Of a DNA stretch of 64,000 bases, positions 9,363-17,363 are shown piece by piece. Origin of the DNA: Actinoplanes sp. TBRC 11911 (GTDB lineage Bacteria; Actinomycetota; Actinomycetes; Mycobacteriales; Micromonosporaceae); contig NZ_JABBNC010000049.1 in the NCBI RefSeq assembly GCF_012933445.1, forward strand, positions 1 to 64,000. The letters run 5' to 3'. The notes below the pieces were generated by a model, which was not told the origin of the DNA, searched no databases, and was given only the letters and a program-made list of their open reading frames with translations. Numbering within the stretch: the first letter of the stretch is position 1; every line of letters starts with the position of its first letter. The position numbers and the translations under genes were made by a program.

Positions 9363-10091
9363 TCAGACGGTGGCGGCCAGCTTGCGCAACTCCTCGGCGG
9401 CGTTCGTGATCAGCGGGTCGCCGTGGCCCGGCAGGATGGCCTTCACCTGAAGGGCCGCCATCTTGCGGACCGACTCGGCGGCCTGCTTCGCGTCCGCGGT
9501 GAACTGCGGATTGGAGCCGGCGAGCCCGTTCTGCGTGTTCAAGGCGTCGCCGGCCACCAGCACGCCGAGGGCCGGATCGAAGACCGCGATGTGCCCGGGG
9601 GTGTGCCCCGGGGTCCCGACGATCCGCAGGCCGAACACCTCGTCGCCGTCCTTGACCGGCTTCAGCGTGCGGTCGGTGACGATGCTCGCGACGTCGCCCT
9701 CGCCCGCGTAGAACGTCCCCTTCGCGTCGGCGGACAGGCCGGTCAGACCGCCCGCGTGGTCGGGGTGGTGGTGCGTGAGGATGATGTGCCGCACCTGATC
9801 CCAGCCGCTGTCGGCCGCCTTGAGGCCCTCCTCGATCGCCTTGCTGGAGTTCGCCAGGCCGAGGTCGACGACGGCCGCCTCCTTGCCGCGGACCAGCAGA
9901 TAGGCCGCGACGTTCGACATCTCGACACGGTCCCACCCGCCGAGATCGGCCGATGGCGGGGCTGTCGGGGCGTTTCCTCCCGCGCCCTCGTCGGAGGAGC
10001 ATGCGGTCAACGTGTTCAGGACGGCCACGCCGAGCACTCCGGACCCGGCGGCGACGAGGAGCTTGCGGCGGCTGAGCAGGATGTCCCTCAT
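9363..10091 (-). CDS. MBL-fold metallohydrolase lipoprotein (copy 2)
   Basis: 242 residues, paralogue of the gene 74 bases downstream, with the same Tat/lipobox leader (SRRKLLVAAGSG, then LTAC) and metal motif HHHPDHAGG. Both copies keep the C-terminal VKAILPGHG motif. The linker after the lipobox differs (Gly/Ala-rich here, Pro/Ser-rich in copy 1), so they are old duplicates rather than a recent identical pair. It probably acts outside the membrane on an unidentified ester, thioester or lactone. A short dyad overlaps its start codon (10090-10104). Confidence 0.88.
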   Translation of the reverse strand: MRDILLSRRKLLVAAGSGVLGVAVLNTLTACSSDEGAGGNAPTAPPSADLGGWDRVEMSNVAAYLLVRGKEAAVVDLGLANSSKAIEEGLKAADSGWDQVRHIILTHHHPDHAGGLTGLSADAKGTFYAGEGDVASIVTDRTLKPVKDGDEVFGLRIVGTPGHTPGHIAVFDPALGVLVAGDALNTQNGLAGSNPQFTADAKQAAESVRKMAALQVKAILPGHGDPLITNAAEELRKLAATV

Positions 10092-10104
10092 ACTCGTCGA
10101 GTAT
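10090..10104 (-). promoter_or_regulatory. Small dyad over the start codon of MBL copy 2
   Basis: ATACTCG, one central base, CGAGTAT: a perfect 7-bp palindrome whose inner end includes the ATG of the gene at 10091. No Shine-Dalgarno sequence is evident in front of the ATG. It could be a protein site or an mRNA hairpin that hides the start codon; with 7-bp arms, chance is possible. Confidence 0.3.
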
Positions 10105-10233
10105 CGCCCACGGCGCCGTCACATGCACCCTGAGCAGCAAAAACTTATCCGCTTTACCAAGAGCTGCCGACGGGGTACCGTTCGCGGCGATGACCTTCTC
10201 AGCCAGAGGGGAGGCCCCGTCCACCCGAAGTGA

Positions 10234-11532
10234 GTGCTGATGCACTCCATCGTGGACGGTGACCCCCGTCTTCTCGCCTGGCGGCGCGCGCGTGAGTTCG
10301 CCGTGCCGCCCACCATGATCGAAACCGCCGCGGCCCGCCGGCTCGTGGGGGACTGGGGTGGCGCGTGTGCCGCCGCCCGCGTCGACGTCGACCTGGATCT
10401 GCGGGCGATCGCCGGTGCCCACGGGCACGAGGTCGCCCGCCGGATCCGTCTCGACCTTCGCCATCTCGCGCCGGACCTGCTGCGCTGGCACATGCCGCGG
10501 GCTGCCCCGGATTTCCTGCTGCGGCCCGGCGTGACCCTCTCGCTGGCCCGGTATCGGCGTGGTCTGCACCTGGTCGCCCGCACCGCGCCGGCCTGGGCGG
10601 AGGCCGGGCAGCGGATCAGTCTCGTGCTGTGGTCCGGGATCCGCGACGGCCGGCATCCGGACCGTCGTTTCCGCCTCGACCTGCACCGCCACCTGTGGGA
10701 CGCGCGCCGCACGGCCGAGCTGCGGGAGCGCGTCGCGCCGGGGCCGGACGGCCTCGCGGTTTCCCGATGGCAGGCCGAGGCCGACATCCTGCGCCGGGCG
10801 GATGGCCGGGCTTTCGACCCGGTTGCCGTACGCGTCGGCGCGCGACAGCGCTTCGCGCTGGACCCCGGCGGCACCCACCCCCGGGAGGTGGCCCGGCCGG
10901 ATCCCCGGTGGCCCATCCTCCCGGACACGGCGACCTGGGTGCTCCCGGACTTGGAATTGTTGCGCGCCGGCCTCATCAACCTGTGCGACCTGCATCCGCT
11001 GGTCGCCGCCGCGCTCGGGCCCGGCCAGGCGGGAGTGGAACCGCGTGCGCAGCCGGTGCGCGGCCGTGACGGGGCGCGGCTGGTCCAGTGCCGCGGCGCC
11101 GAGCACCGGATCGCGCTCGTGGACGGCTTGCTCAGCGCGCTCGACCACGATCCCGGCGAGCTGCGGCGCGAAGAGCTACTGGTCGCCTTGGGCGGCCCAC
11201 CGCTCCCGTGCCTGCGGGCCATCGACGAAGCTCACCGCAATCCGGCCGGCCTCGCGGACATCCGCGGACTGCTCGACCACGGCGACACCGCCGGCGCCGT
11301 CGCGGCCGTTGAACGGCTGCTCGGCGCCGACGCCGTACTTCGCGAGGGTCCCCTCCGCGACGAACTGGAATCCGCGGCCGCGCGCCGCGTCACGTACGGG
11401 CTGTACCGCGCCGGACTCGCCGGCCGCGGCCCCCTCAAGAGAACCCAAGGTGATGCCAATAATGCCGGAAACACTCGACGTCGCCGCCGATCTGCTCGGC
11501 CTGCTCGCCGACACCGCCACCGAAACCCGTGA
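10234..11532 (+). CDS. Unknown protein, first gene of the MoxR/DUF2201 trio
   Basis: Unrecognised soluble protein of up to 432 residues, rich in Arg, His and Trp, with no signal or membrane segment. It contains a WGGACAAARVDVDLDL segment near residues 41-56 and a DLRHLAPDLLRWHMPR segment that look conserved in form. Possible starts are GTG 10234, ATG 10240 and ATG 10309. The last 25 residues or so overlap the N-terminus of the ATPase gene and are low-complexity Arg-rich, so the true C-terminus is doubtful. The overlap and order mean it is co-translated with the AAA+ and metallopeptidase-like genes; a partner or substrate-recognition role is inference. Confidence 0.72.
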   Translation: MLMHSIVDGDPRLLAWRRAREFAVPPTMIETAAARRLVGDWGGACAAARVDVDLDLRAIAGAHGHEVARRIRLDLRHLAPDLLRWHMPRAAPDFLLRPGVTLSLARYRRGLHLVARTAPAWAEAGQRISLVLWSGIRDGRHPDRRFRLDLHRHLWDARRTAELRERVAPGPDGLAVSRWQAEADILRRADGRAFDPVAVRVGARQRFALDPGGTHPREVARPDPRWPILPDTATWVLPDLELLRAGLINLCDLHPLVAAALGPGQAGVEPRAQPVRGRDGARLVQCRGAEHRIALVDGLLSALDHDPGELRREELLVALGGPPLPCLRAIDEAHRNPAGLADIRGLLDHGDTAGAVAAVERLLGADAVLREGPLRDELESAAARRVTYGLYRAGLAGRGPLKRTQGDANNAGNTRRRRRSARPARRHRHRNP

Positions 11533-12649
11533 CGACGACCAGCTCGCCGCCCTCACCCTCGCGGTCGCGGCGGACCTGCCGGTGCTGCTGTGGGGCGAAC
11601 CCGGAATCGGCAAGACCGCGGCGTTGCACCAGCTCGCGCGAACGCTGGGGCTGCCGCTGACCACGGTGATCGCGAGCGTGCACGAACCGACCGACTTCTC
11701 CGGGCTGCCGGTGATCGGGGCCGACCCGGCCACCGAGGGCGTGCCGATGGCGCCGCCGGACTGGGCGGTGCGGCTCGTTCGCGAAGGCCGCGGCCTGCTG
11801 TTCCTCGACGAGCTCTCGACCGCGCCGCCCGCCGTGCAGGCCGCGCTGCTGCGGCTCGTGCTGGAGCGCCGGGTCGGGACCCTGGTGCTGCCCGCGGGCG
11901 TACGCATCGTGGCCGCCGCCAATCCGCGGGCGTCCGCCGCCGACGGCTGGGATCTGAGCGCCCCGCTCGCGAACCGGTTCGTCCATCTGCAGTGGACATA
12001 CGACCAGGACGTGGTGGTGCGCGGTCTGGGCGGAACGTGGCCGCGGGCGCAACTGCCCACATTGGATCCCAGGTCGTTGCGCGCTGCCGTCGCGTACGCA
12101 CGCCAGGCCGTCACCGGCCTGCTCACCGCTCGTCCCGCGCTGATCCATCAGCTGCCGAAGTCCGAGACCCGGCGCGGGTCGGCCTGGCCGTCGCCGCGGA
12201 CCTGGGACATGGCGGTGCGGCTCATCGCGTTCGGGACCGCGGCCGGGACCTCTCGTGACGTGCTGTCGGCGCTGGTACGCGGCGTGGTCGGCGACGGACC
12301 GGGGCTGGAACTGCTGGCCTGGCTGGACCGCATGGACCTGCCCGATCCGGAGGAGTTGCTCGCCGACCCGGCCGGCGCGGCGCTGCCCGAACGTGGCGAT
12401 CAGCGGCAGGCGGTGCTGGACGCGGTGGTGGCGGCGGTCCGCAACCGGCCGGACCGGTCGCGCTGGGACGCGGCCTGGCGCCTCCTGGTGCGGGCCTTGG
12501 AAACGGGCGCGCCGGACATCGTGGTGGTTCCGGCCGCCACGCTGGCCGCGTTGCGCCGCGACGACTGGCCGCTGCCGGCCGAGATCGAGCGGCTGTCCGG
12601 GGCGGTCGCCGTGTCGCGCCGCGCCGATCTGCTGGTGGCCGGCCGATGA
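11453..12649 (+). CDS. MoxR-type AAA+ ATPase
   Basis: Cytoplasmic AAA+ ATPase of 398 residues. Walker A GEPGIGKT lies at residues 48-55 and Walker B LLFLDE at 115-120; a sensor-like AANPR follows. MoxR ATPases remodel or load partners that carry VWA domains, and the next gene encodes exactly such a protein, overlapping by ATGA. ATG 11453 and ATG 11462 are both possible starts; either lies inside the 3' end of the upstream frame. The C-terminal third (after about residue 230) is helical and less conserved. Confidence 0.88.
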   Translation: MPIMPETLDVAADLLGLLADTATETRDDDQLAALTLAVAADLPVLLWGEPGIGKTAALHQLARTLGLPLTTVIASVHEPTDFSGLPVIGADPATEGVPMAPPDWAVRLVREGRGLLFLDELSTAPPAVQAALLRLVLERRVGTLVLPAGVRIVAAANPRASAADGWDLSAPLANRFVHLQWTYDQDVVVRGLGGTWPRAQLPTLDPRSLRAAVAYARQAVTGLLTARPALIHQLPKSETRRGSAWPSPRTWDMAVRLIAFGTAAGTSRDVLSALVRGVVGDGPGLELLAWLDRMDLPDPEELLADPAGAALPERGDQRQAVLDAVVAAVRNRPDRSRWDAAWRLLVRALETGAPDIVVVPAATLAALRRDDWPLPAEIERLSGAVAVSRRADLLVAGR

Positions 12650-13827
12650 TCCTGGACGAGGAGAAGCTGTACGCCGCGCGGCTGCACGCCGTCCGGGCCC
12701 GGCCGTATCTCGCGTCGGCCCTGTTCGCCCTCCGGATCGTGCCGTCCGAGCGGGTGCCGACGATGGGCGTCGACCGCCATTGGCGCTGCTACGTCTCGCC
12801 GGGATTCGTCGCGAGGACGGCGATGGACGAGCTCGCCGGGGTCTGGGTGCACGAGGTGTCCCACCTGCTGCGCGACCATCACGGGCGATCCGGCCGGTAC
12901 GCGGACAAGCACGGGCTGAGCGGTCGCGCGGAACGGCTCCGGATGAACATCGCCGGTGATTTCGAGATCAACGACGACGCGTACGGGGAAGGGTTGACGG
13001 CTGTCGGAATTCACCCGGGGATGTTCGGTCTACCGGCAAACATGTTGATGGAGGACTATCTGGAGCGGTTCTCCCTGGCCGGGCTTGGTATGGACGCGGC
13101 GTGGCTGGACTGTGGCAGCGGCGCCGACGGCCTCGACCGCGAATGGGACCTGGGGGCGGACGGCGCGCACGGGCTGAGTCCGCAGGAGCGCGACGCGGTG
13201 CGGTTCTGGGTGGCGCAGGGCATCACCGGCAGTCCCGGCGACGTGCCGGAGGGGTGGCAGCGCTGGGCCGACAAGGCGTTCCATCCGCCGCAGCCGTGGC
13301 GCGAGCTGCTGGGTGCGGCGGTGCGGGCGGCGTCCGGTGCGGGTGGGGGCGGGGATTACACGTACGGGCGGCCGGCTCGTCGTTCGGCCGCGCTGCCCGA
13401 GGTGGTGCTGCCCGCGCTGCGGCGCAACCCGCCACGGGTCAGCGTCGTCATCGACACGTCGGGATCGGTGAGCGACGCCGAACTGGGCACCGCGCTGCTG
13501 GAGGTGACCGCGATCGGCCGGGCCGTGGGCGGCGGCCGGGGGCAGGTCAGTGTGATCTCCTGCGACGCGGCCGCGGGGATCGCTCATCCGTTGTGCCGGG
13601 CCGAGGGGATCCCGCTGATCGGCGGCGGCGGAACCGACCTGCGGGCGGGGTTCGCGCGGGCATCGTCCGCCCACCCCCGCCCGGACGTGATCGTGGTGCT
13701 GACCGATGGTCAGACGCCCTGGCCGGATGCTTCGCCGTGCCGCACGGTGGTCGGCCTGTTCCCGCGGCCGGTCCGCCGGGATTACTCGCCGCCGCCCTCG
13801 TGGGCACGGGTGGTGACCATCGGGTGA
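12646..13827 (+). CDS. DUF2201 metallopeptidase-like / VWA-like protein
   Basis: 393-residue cytoplasmic protein with two parts. Residues about 1-130 have a zinc-metallopeptidase signature HEVSH (69-73) and a downstream DFEINDD stretch of the DUF2201 type; residues about 260-393 form a VWA-like domain with a MIDAS motif DTSGS at 270-274. It is the classic partner type for a MoxR ATPase, and its ATG overlaps the ATPase stop. Whether it cleaves proteins is not known; the HExxH residues are intact. The stop is 3 bases from the convergent divIVA stop. Confidence 0.87.
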   Translation: MILDEEKLYAARLHAVRARPYLASALFALRIVPSERVPTMGVDRHWRCYVSPGFVARTAMDELAGVWVHEVSHLLRDHHGRSGRYADKHGLSGRAERLRMNIAGDFEINDDAYGEGLTAVGIHPGMFGLPANMLMEDYLERFSLAGLGMDAAWLDCGSGADGLDREWDLGADGAHGLSPQERDAVRFWVAQGITGSPGDVPEGWQRWADKAFHPPQPWRELLGAAVRAASGAGGGGDYTYGRPARRSAALPEVVLPALRRNPPRVSVVIDTSGSVSDAELGTALLEVTAIGRAVGGGRGQVSVISCDAAAGIAHPLCRAEGIPLIGGGGTDLRAGFARASSAHPRPDVIVVLTDGQTPWPDASPCRTVVGLFPRPVRRDYSPPPSWARVVTIG

Positions 13828-13830
13828 CGC

Positions 13831-14532
13831 TCAGCCGAGCTCGCGGACCGGCGGCGCGTCCGGCGCGCTGTTCAGTTCCTGCAGCTGCTGCGTGACGTGG
13901 TTCTGCAGGGCGGCGTGGTAGCTCTGCGCGAGCTGCCCGAGCCGGTCGATCTCGTCGAGCAGCGCGGACCGCTTCGCCCCGATGCTGTCCAGCGCCTCCG
14001 CGTGGTTGCGCCGGGCGTCCGACTCGATGGTGCCCGCCTTGATCTCCGCGTCCGCGGAGATCTGGTCGGCCTTCGACTGGGCGGTCGACAGCAGCGAGTC
14101 CGACTCGCGCTGCGCGTCGCGCATGTGGTCGTCGGCCGTACGCTGGGCCATCTGCAGCACCCGCGAGTTGCGGTCGTCGTCGCCGATCGAGGGCAGCGCG
14201 CCGGACGGCATCTGGCTGCGCGCCCGCTCGAGCTGGGCCTGCACACTGCGGGCGTTCTGCTCGGCGCGGGCGCGGGCCTCCTGCAGCCGCTCGAGCTGGC
14301 GGGTCAGGTCGGCGAACTCGTTGCTCAGGACCATCGTCGAGGCCGGGCCGCCGCCACCGCCGCCACCGCGCTCCATCTGGTCACGCAGCGCGACGTTCTC
14401 CTCGACGAGGCGGATCAGCTCCTGCTCCACCTCGTCGAGGAAGGCGTCCACCTCTTCCTCGTCGTAGCCACGCTTGCCGATCGGCGGCTTCTTGAATGCC
14501 ACGTTGTGGATATCAGCTGGCGTGAGCGGCAT
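13831..14532 (-). CDS. DivIVA/Wag31-like polar growth protein
   Basis: Coiled-coil cytoskeletal protein of 233 residues that marks curved membrane at poles and septa and directs wall growth in actinobacteria. The N-terminal DivIVA domain is clear (LTPADIHNVAFKKPPIGKRGYDEEEVDAFLDEV with the membrane-binding loop), followed by a Gly7 linker and long Ala/Gln/Glu/Arg-rich coiled coils. Typical Wag31 genes sit beside sepF and ftsZ; this one does not, so it may be a second copy or a relocated one. The next gene on the same strand, LCP, also concerns the wall. Confidence 0.9.
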   Translation of the reverse strand: MPLTPADIHNVAFKKPPIGKRGYDEEEVDAFLDEVEQELIRLVEENVALRDQMERGGGGGGGPASTMVLSNEFADLTRQLERLQEARARAEQNARSVQAQLERARSQMPSGALPSIGDDDRNSRVLQMAQRTADDHMRDAQRESDSLLSTAQSKADQISADAEIKAGTIESDARRNHAEALDSIGAKRSALLDEIDRLGQLAQSYHAALQNHVTQQLQELNSAPDAPPVRELG

Positions 14533-14661
14533 CTTGCTCCTCGGTTCCCATCGTTGCGGCCTTGCGTGGCGAAAATCCTACGCAACCGGAAACGGCCTCT
14601 GGCGTGGGCATGATCACCCCACCGTAAGCTCCCGATGCTAACCGGTCGCGCTGCGCAGCCG

Positions 14662-15828
14662 TCAGGACGCCGGAGTGTCACCGTCCGAAATCAGGTTCTC
14701 CGGGTGGAATGCCAGGAACGACGCCAGCTTGTCGTTGGCGGTCGCCGCGAACAACTGCTTCGTGGTCGGCGAGACCTGCTCGCCGGTCTGCTCCGCGTTC
14801 TCGTTGAACGTGCCGCTGTTCGTCTTGATCGGGATGAGGTCGGCGGCGGCCAGGCCCTTGAGGCCGAACAGGAAGTCGTCGACCTGTACGCCGTGCGTGT
14901 CCATCTTCAGCGACGAGCCGGCCGCCGAGAGGATTTTCGCGACCTTCGACGGGTTCGTGATGATGCCGGCGCTGGACGCCTTCTTGGCCATCGCGCGCAG
15001 CAACTGCTGCTGGTGGCGCTGCCGGTCGTAGTCGCCGTTGCTGGAGTGCCGCAGCCGGGAGAACTCCAGCGCCTCCCACGGCTGCATGTTGCGGCAGCCA
15101 GGTTCGAACCACAGCGCGTTCTTCGGCGGCGATTGCGGGTCGGCACCCTCCGCGTACTTCACCTTGCCGTTCACCACGATGTAGTGGCTCGACCACATCC
15201 GCTTGTCGACGCACATGTGCACGCCGCCCATGGCTTCCAGGATGCCCTTGAAGCCGTCGAAGTTGATGACCATGACGCCGTCGAACTTGATGCCGGTCAG
15301 CTCGGTGACCGTCTTGGTGGCGAGCTTCGCGCCGCCCTGCCAGCCCCGCCCGCCGTTAGATCCCCAGGCGTACGCTCCGTTGATCTTCTCGGTGCTGCCC
15401 TTGAAGTTCATCGACGAGTCGGCCGGGATGTGCGCGATCGTGTCGCGCGGGATCGACATCAGGAACGCCTGATCGTGCGCCGCGGTGATGTGCAGGATCA
15501 GGATCGTGTCCGATCGGGACAGCTGACCCTTCGCCTCCCACCCGGCCCGCGTGTCCAGGCCGAGCATCAGCAGGTTCATCGCGCCCTTGGGTAGCTTGCC
15601 CTGCTGGGTCTCGGTGCTGCCGACCGAGGTGTCGTCCAGCACCGACGACGTCGTCTGGATGTTGCCGGTCAGCTTTCCGAAGAAATACTTCACGCCGACG
15701 ATGCCGGTTCCGCCGAGCAGCGCGAGCACCGCGCCGAACGAGGTGACGAGCTTGGCCCACAGCGGGACCTTCCTCTTGCGGCGGGCCTTCCTGGCCAGGT
15801 CTTGTCCGACCTGGTCTTTTGCCGGCAT
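14662..15828 (-). CDS. LytR-CpsA-Psr (LCP) family cell-wall ligase
   Basis: 388-residue membrane-anchored enzyme that transfers lipid-linked glycopolymers to peptidoglycan. A basic N-terminus (RKARRKRKVPLWAK) precedes one membrane helix at about 27-47. The external LCP domain shows the usual landmarks: DTRAGWEAKGQLSRSDTILI, SIPRDTIAHIP, and the RLRHSSNGDYDRQRHQQQLL segment whose Arg/Asp residues bind the pyrophosphate and Mg. A C-terminal tail of about 60 residues is less conserved. The ATG start is well placed before the charged segment. Confidence 0.93.
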   Translation of the reverse strand: MPAKDQVGQDLARKARRKRKVPLWAKLVTSFGAVLALLGGTGIVGVKYFFGKLTGNIQTTSSVLDDTSVGSTETQQGKLPKGAMNLLMLGLDTRAGWEAKGQLSRSDTILILHITAAHDQAFLMSIPRDTIAHIPADSSMNFKGSTEKINGAYAWGSNGGRGWQGGAKLATKTVTELTGIKFDGVMVINFDGFKGILEAMGGVHMCVDKRMWSSHYIVVNGKVKYAEGADPQSPPKNALWFEPGCRNMQPWEALEFSRLRHSSNGDYDRQRHQQQLLRAMAKKASSAGIITNPSKVAKILSAAGSSLKMDTHGVQVDDFLFGLKGLAAADLIPIKTNSGTFNENAEQTGEQVSPTTKQLFAATANDKLASFLAFHPENLISDGDTPAS

Positions 15829-16033
15829 GCGTCGACTCCTTCACGCGGTGGGCCCGGCCCAAGCTGTTCCGGGGGCGCAAAAGATTTATCTGTTCACGTT
15901 CGGATAGTCAATCGGCTTGACCGTACGTGTTTTCACCGCGACTTTCTGGTTTGTTCGCTCACCCTCATTGACGCAGTTCTATTACGGCGGTGACGATTCC
16001 AGCACCCAACGAAACGACGAAGGGCCCCCACCC

Positions 16034-16807
16034 ATGCGCCGTGTCCGTCCCCGTGCCGCCGCGTTCATCGCCGGCGTCGCCGCCCTCCTGATCGTCTTAC
16101 CCGCCACACCCGCCCTCGCCGACCCGCCGCACAACCTGCCGCAGAACGCGGGCGGCTACGAGCAGAGCTTCTCGCCCGCCTACGACTACGACGGCGACGG
16201 CTGCTACGCGGTCTCCGCCATCGGCCCCGACGGCACCCTCAACGGAGGGCTGAACACCACCGGAGCGGTCAACGGCAGCTGCCACGACCGGTCCGATCTG
16301 GACAATTCCCAGACGTACGCCCGTTCCAAGTGCAACAACGGCTGGTGCGCGATCGTGTACGCCAGCTACTTCGAGAAGGACCAGGCGGTGGCCGGGAGTG
16401 GGCTCGGCGGCCACCGGCACGACTGGGAGCACGTCATCTCGTGGGTCGACCAGGCGGCGAACCAGGTCGCCTACGTTACTACGACTCAGCACAGTGGACA
16501 GGTGACCTACAACCGTTCCCAGGTACGCTTCGACGGGTCCCACCCGAAGGTCGTCTACCACAAGGACGGGTTGTCGACGCACTTCTTCCGGCTGGCGAAC
16601 TCGAACGACGAGCCGCCGGAGAACTACTATCACGACTGGCGCTACCCGCCGCTGGTGGACTGGAACGGCTGGCCGACGGTGGCACTGCGCGACAAACTGA
16701 TGGCCGCGGACTTCGGCGCCGCGACCATCAAGATTAAGGACGGCTCGTTCGAGTATCTGCTGAACGCCGCGAAGCCGGCCGGGATCCCCTTCGACCCGTA
16801 CCTCTAG
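16034..16807 (+). CDS. Secreted NPP1/NLP family protein (necrosis-inducing-like)
   Basis: Exported protein of 257 residues. Signal peptide 1-29 ends ALA before DPPHN. The mature chain is an NLP (Nep1-like) fold with the complete heptapeptide GHRHDWE at residues 126-132, the metal/sphingolipid-binding motif of plant-cytolytic NLPs, and paired cysteines (Cys83 and 100/105 region). In plant-associated microbes such proteins permeabilise dicot plasma membranes; actinobacterial members are known but little studied, so toxicity is inference. ATG 16034 follows a GACGAAGGG ribosome site; the longer open frame upstream is not coding-like. A strong hairpin terminator follows. Confidence 0.9.
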   Translation: MRRVRPRAAAFIAGVAALLIVLPATPALADPPHNLPQNAGGYEQSFSPAYDYDGDGCYAVSAIGPDGTLNGGLNTTGAVNGSCHDRSDLDNSQTYARSKCNNGWCAIVYASYFEKDQAVAGSGLGGHRHDWEHVISWVDQAANQVAYVTTTQHSGQVTYNRSQVRFDGSHPKVVYHKDGLSTHFFRLANSNDEPPENYYHDWRYPPLVDWNGWPTVALRDKLMAADFGAATIKIKDGSFEYLLNAAKPAGIPFDPYL

Positions 16808-16821
16808 TTTTCCGAGGTCGA

Positions 16822-16860
16822 GCGGCTCGATCACCTGCCGGCGGTGGGTGATCGAGCCGC
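16822..16860 (+). terminator. Intrinsic terminator after the NLP gene
   Basis: A 14-bp perfect stem (GCGGCTCGATCACC paired with its complement) around an 11-base loop, 15 bases after the stop codon. It is followed by only a short T run (GATTT), normal for actinobacterial terminators. Confidence 0.85.
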
Positions 16861-17363
16861 GATTTCATGTACACGTCTGGCATTGGTGGCATTGTGCGCA
16901 GGTTGTGGCGGCCCGGAAGCATCCCTTTGAGTCGCCCAGCACTGGCCACCGCTGGAACCGGGGTGACCTGCGGCAGTCAGCGCCGTGGCGGTTGGCGGTT
17001 GGCGGCGGGCCGAGGTCAGCGCGTTTGTGCCGAGGCGTTCAGGCGGGCCTCGTGCTGGCTGAGGCTCCGCGCTCGGCATCTCCCGCACCGCACCCTGCCA
17101 CGTTCATGGAGAGGCGAGGCAGCACGGCTCGGATGAGAACGTATGAGGCGGCGCGGAACCAGACCGGGTGGCTCTGGTCCGTGCTCGTTCATTCCGGCCC
17201 CGAGTCCGCCGCTGATTTCCGGCCAGAACGCGGCTGACGCGAGTGCTCACGTCGGTCAACCAGTCCAAGGCCCGAGCCACGGCCTCTGCTGCGCCCGGCC
17301 CGGTGACTGCCGCAATTGGCCAGGCACCGACGCTGCGCGCCGTCGCCGGCTTGATGGTTGGCG
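16861..17363. other. Intergenic stretch without a recognisable gene
   Basis: About 500 bases. Short open frames exist on both strands, but none has a convincing start, ribosome site or recognisable protein. It grades into the 32-bp repeat array that begins near 17387. Confidence 0.5.
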
